A DNA stretch of 7,350 nt, taken from NCBI GenBank assembly GCA_026708165.1, contig JAPOVO010000433.1:1-7350 (forward strand), given 5' to 3'. Under the pieces are notes generated by a model, which was given only the letters and a program-made list of their open reading frames with translations, ran no database searches and was not told the origin of the DNA. A program made the position numbers and the translations under genes. Below, piece by piece: positions 5,631-7,350 of the stretch (position 1 is the stretch's first letter; every line of letters starts with the position of its first letter). Source of the DNA: Chloroflexota bacterium (GTDB lineage Bacteria; Chloroflexota; UBA11872; VXNJ01).

Positions 5631-7240
5631 CTGAACGCCTGCAGCTTCCCGGTCCTCACCGAGAGCAGCTCGAAGAGTTGTTGCGCGAGCACCTGCCCGA
5701 TGTCGAGGTCTGGGCATACGGCAGCAGGGTTGACGGCCGGAGCCACGATGGAAGCGCCTTGGACCTCGTACTCCGTGGGCCGGGGCTGAAGGAGATCGAC
5801 CTGACACGGCTAGCCGATTTCGAGCAGGCGCTGCACGATTCGACGATCCCGTTTTTGGTGGAGGCTCGCGACTGGGCGCGGCTACCGGAGCGGTTTCATG
5901 GCGAGATCGAACGGGAGTATGTGGTGTTTCGCTTGGGCACAGGCGCGGCAAAGGAGAGAGGTTGGCGGCCCCTGCCGTTCAGTGAGGCTGTACAAGTCAA
6001 TCCCCTCGCCCGCCTTGAGCAAGGCCGCGAGTATCCCTATGTCTCGATGGCAGATGTGACAGCTGGCAACCGATCCGTAAGCGCTCATGTTCACCGCATC
6101 TACGCTGGTGGCGGTTCGCGCTTCCGTAGTGGCGACACACTCATGGCCCGCATCACGCCTTGTCTAGAGAACGGCAAGATCGGTCGGTACGGGTCGGAGG
6201 GCCAACCCGTCGTCGCCCATGGCTCAACGGAGTTCATTGTCGTCAGAGGACGGCCGGGCGTCACCGACAGTGACTTCACCTTCTACCTCACGCGGTGGGA
6301 GGAAGTTCGAGCGTACGCCATCGGGCAGATGACCGGCACGTCTGGCAGGCAGCGCGTCCCGACTGGGTCACTGGCGCATCTGTTGGTGTCAGTACCGCCG
6401 CTAGACGAGCAACGAAGGATGGCCCATATCCTTGGCACGCTGGACGACAAGATCGAGCTCAATCAGCGGATGAGCGAGACCTTGGATGCGATGGTACGGG
6501 CGTTGTTTGAATCGTGGTTCGTGAGTTTTGATCCCGTGCGCGCGAGAACGCGGGATGGCGATCCAGACGTCCTGGAGCGCGTCGCCGGTCTCTTTCCGGA
6601 CAGCTTTGCGGGATCCGAAGTGGGCGACGTTCCTTCTGGTTGGGAGGTCGTGCCTTTGACAGAGATCATGGACGTCAATCCCGCGCGACGGTTACGCAAG
6701 GGCGACTTGTCTGCCTACCTCGGCATGTCCGACATGCCTACGCGAGGCCACGCCCCGAGCCGCCCCGTAACCAGGAGACCGTATGGTTCGGGGATGCGGT
6801 TCGTGAACGGCGACACGCTGCTGGCGCGAATCACTCCCTGTCTGGAAAACGGCAAAACGGCCTACGTCGACTTCCTTGCCACCGACGAAACCGGCTGGGG
6901 TTCCACCGAGTACATCGTGATGCGCCCGAAACCTCCGCTACCGACGGAGTTCGCCTACTGTCTGGCCCGCAGCTCGGCCTTCAGGCACTTCGCGATTCAG
7001 AACATGACCGGAACGAGCGGTCGCCAGCGTGTATCGGCAACAGCTTTGTCTCACTTCCGGTTGCCCGCGCCACCGGTTGAGATTGCCGCAGAGTTCGGCG
7101 TGGTTGCGGGGGACCTGCTGAACAGAGCGAGCCTAGCTGCCAGGGAATCCCAGGCGCTGCGCGCCCTCCGGGAAGCCCTTTTACCGGCGCTCCTTTCCGG
7201 CTCACTGCGAGTAGATGGCACAAGGGAGCTGAGGAGATGA
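5627..7240 (+). CDS. hsdS: Type I restriction-modification specificity subunit HsdS with an N-terminal nucleotidyltransferase-like domain
   Basis: The protein has 537 residues, about 110 more than a typical HsdS. Residues ~1-105 form a minimal nucleotidyltransferase-like (MNT) domain: LPDVEVWAYGSRVDGRSHDGSALDLVLRG in two overlapping pieces, GSRVDGRS at 32-39 and SALDLVL at 43-49. Families of this type normally read S-D-x-D; here residue 44 is Ala (GCC, 5756-5758), so catalysis is doubtful. HsdS proper starts near residue 112 (GWRPLPFSEAVQVNP). TRD1 is about 112-255, the central conserved helices 258-335 (PPLDEQRRMAHILGTLDDKI), TRD2 337-478, and the distal repeat 480-537 ends in LREALLPALLSGSLRV. 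HsdS sets the DNA target for HsdM and HsdR. Both TRDs carry GDTLxARITPCLENGK, GSTEF/YIV and MTGTSGRQRV. The start is GTG with no Shine-Dalgarno, overlapping the previous ORF. The stop overlaps the SIR2-like gene (ATGA). The gene is intact. Confidence 0.92.
   Translation: MTERLQLPGPHREQLEELLREHLPDVEVWAYGSRVDGRSHDGSALDLVLRGPGLKEIDLTRLADFEQALHDSTIPFLVEARDWARLPERFHGEIEREYVVFRLGTGAAKERGWRPLPFSEAVQVNPLARLEQGREYPYVSMADVTAGNRSVSAHVHRIYAGGGSRFRSGDTLMARITPCLENGKIGRYGSEGQPVVAHGSTEFIVVRGRPGVTDSDFTFYLTRWEEVRAYAIGQMTGTSGRQRVPTGSLAHLLVSVPPLDEQRRMAHILGTLDDKIELNQRMSETLDAMVRALFESWFVSFDPVRARTRDGDPDVLERVAGLFPDSFAGSEVGDVPSGWEVVPLTEIMDVNPARRLRKGDLSAYLGMSDMPTRGHAPSRPVTRRPYGSGMRFVNGDTLLARITPCLENGKTAYVDFLATDETGWGSTEYIVMRPKPPLPTEFAYCLARSSAFRHFAIQNMTGTSGRQRVSATALSHFRLPAPPVEIAAEFGVVAGDLLNRASLAARESQALRALREALLPALLSGSLRVDGTRELRR
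5960..7060 (+). repeat. Protein-level duplication: two target-recognition domains of one family inside HsdS
   Basis: Segments at about 5960-6391 and 6635-7060 encode homologous TRDs. Shared landmarks in the same order are GW-x-x-x-P-x-x-E (113-120 and 338-346), VNP-x-x-R-L (124-130 and 350-356), SGDTLMARITPCLENGK against NGDTLLARITPCLENGK, HGSTEFIV against WGSTEYIV, and MTGTSGRQRV in both. At the DNA level the shared blocks differ at many third positions, so the duplication is old or the two TRDs were acquired separately. Confidence 0.75.
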
Positions 7241-7350
7241 TCGAACCGGCACAGTCGCTCGCGTTCTCGATCCAGTCGGCCCCAGGCGTATACGCCCTGT
7301 TGCTCGGCTCAGGCGTTTCGCGGGCAGCGGGGATCCCGACCGGCTGGGAG
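7237..7350 (+). CDS. SIR2-like family protein, N-terminal 38 residues only
   Basis: The gene starts at an ATG overlapping the hsdS stop (ATGA), with AAGGGAG 8 bases upstream. It runs off the right edge. Residues 24-38, GSGVSRAAGIPTGWE, match the first Rossmann-fold glycine-rich loop of SIR2-like proteins (G-x-G-x-S-x-x-x-G-I-P), which binds NAD+. The preceding LAFSIQSAPGVYALLL is the first helix and strand. Stand-alone SIR2-like proteins in defence islands act as NADases that deplete NAD+ on infection, and some are regulatory or structural parts of larger systems. I recall proteins with this opening beside type I restriction-modification genes. The rest of the domain and any C-terminal domain are unseen, so activity and system type cannot be decided. 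Confidence 0.8.
   Translation, partial: MIEPAQSLAFSIQSAPGVYALLLGSGVSRAAGIPTGWE

Noticed and set aside
5517..5951. A minus-strand gene ending at 5517 in the HEPN-hsdS gap
   Set aside because: Most of it lies opposite the nucleotidyltransferase domain, and its product is Arg/Pro-rich with no recognisable fold. It is treated as a shadow.
1..7350. Tandem repeats, CRISPR-like arrays, tRNA or insertion-sequence ends as island borders
   Set aside because: Reading through the window I found no regularly spaced repeats, cloverleaf-like sequence, transposase fragment or terminal inverted repeats. The island edges, if any, lie outside or are unmarked.

Overview
The window is GC-rich (roughly 63-65% by eye) chromosomal DNA. 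It runs from ordinary host sequence into a defence island. The only clue to the host is a partial minus-strand gene at the left edge. It starts like an exported S9-family (prolyl-oligopeptidase-like) peptidase of the kind I associate with Acidobacteriota and Gemmatimonadota. That placement is a guess from GC content and one N-terminus. No tRNA, rRNA, CRISPR array, transposase or integrase is visible.

Layout. 1-150 (-) is the signal peptide and start of the S9-like peptidase. 247-543 (-) is a HigA/VapI-type HTH antitoxin with no toxin partner in view. 544-739 is the divergent intergenic region; it holds a candidate operator (580-596) and a candidate promoter for the right-hand genes. From 740 to the right end everything is on the plus strand: hsdM (740-2344); a DUF6978-like small protein (2341-2796); a DUF1828/DUF1829-like protein (2793-3572); a broken ApeA-like HEPN gene (3683-5071, in-frame TAA at 4745); a small HEPN protein with an RNTVVH motif (5068-5460); a doubtful 55-codon ORF (5463-5630); a nucleotidyltransferase-HsdS fusion (5627-7240); and the first 38 codons of a SIR2-like protein (7237 to the edge). 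There is no gene-free stretch longer than 300 bases.

How the genes fit together. HsdM and HsdS are the methyltransferase and specificity subunits of a type I restriction-modification system. HsdR is not in the window and would be expected downstream. About 3.3 kb of additional defence-like genes sit between hsdM and hsdS. Five of the plus-strand junctions are 4-base ATGA/GTGA overlaps, which points to one translationally coupled operon. The single clear break is 3573-3682, where the ApeA-like gene begins with its own near-perfect Shine-Dalgarno sequence.

The most unusual points are: (1) a minimal nucleotidyltransferase domain fused to the N-terminus of HsdS, with the first aspartate of its usual S-D-x-D signature replaced by alanine; (2) the two target-recognition domains of that HsdS belong to the same family, which predicts a near-symmetric bipartite target; (3) the ApeA-like gene carries a nonsense codon that separates its N-terminal domain from its HEPN RX4H motif, inside an 18-base interval between 9-base direct repeats whose collapse would restore the frame; (4) a second, intact HEPN protein lies just upstream of the nucleotidyltransferase domain.
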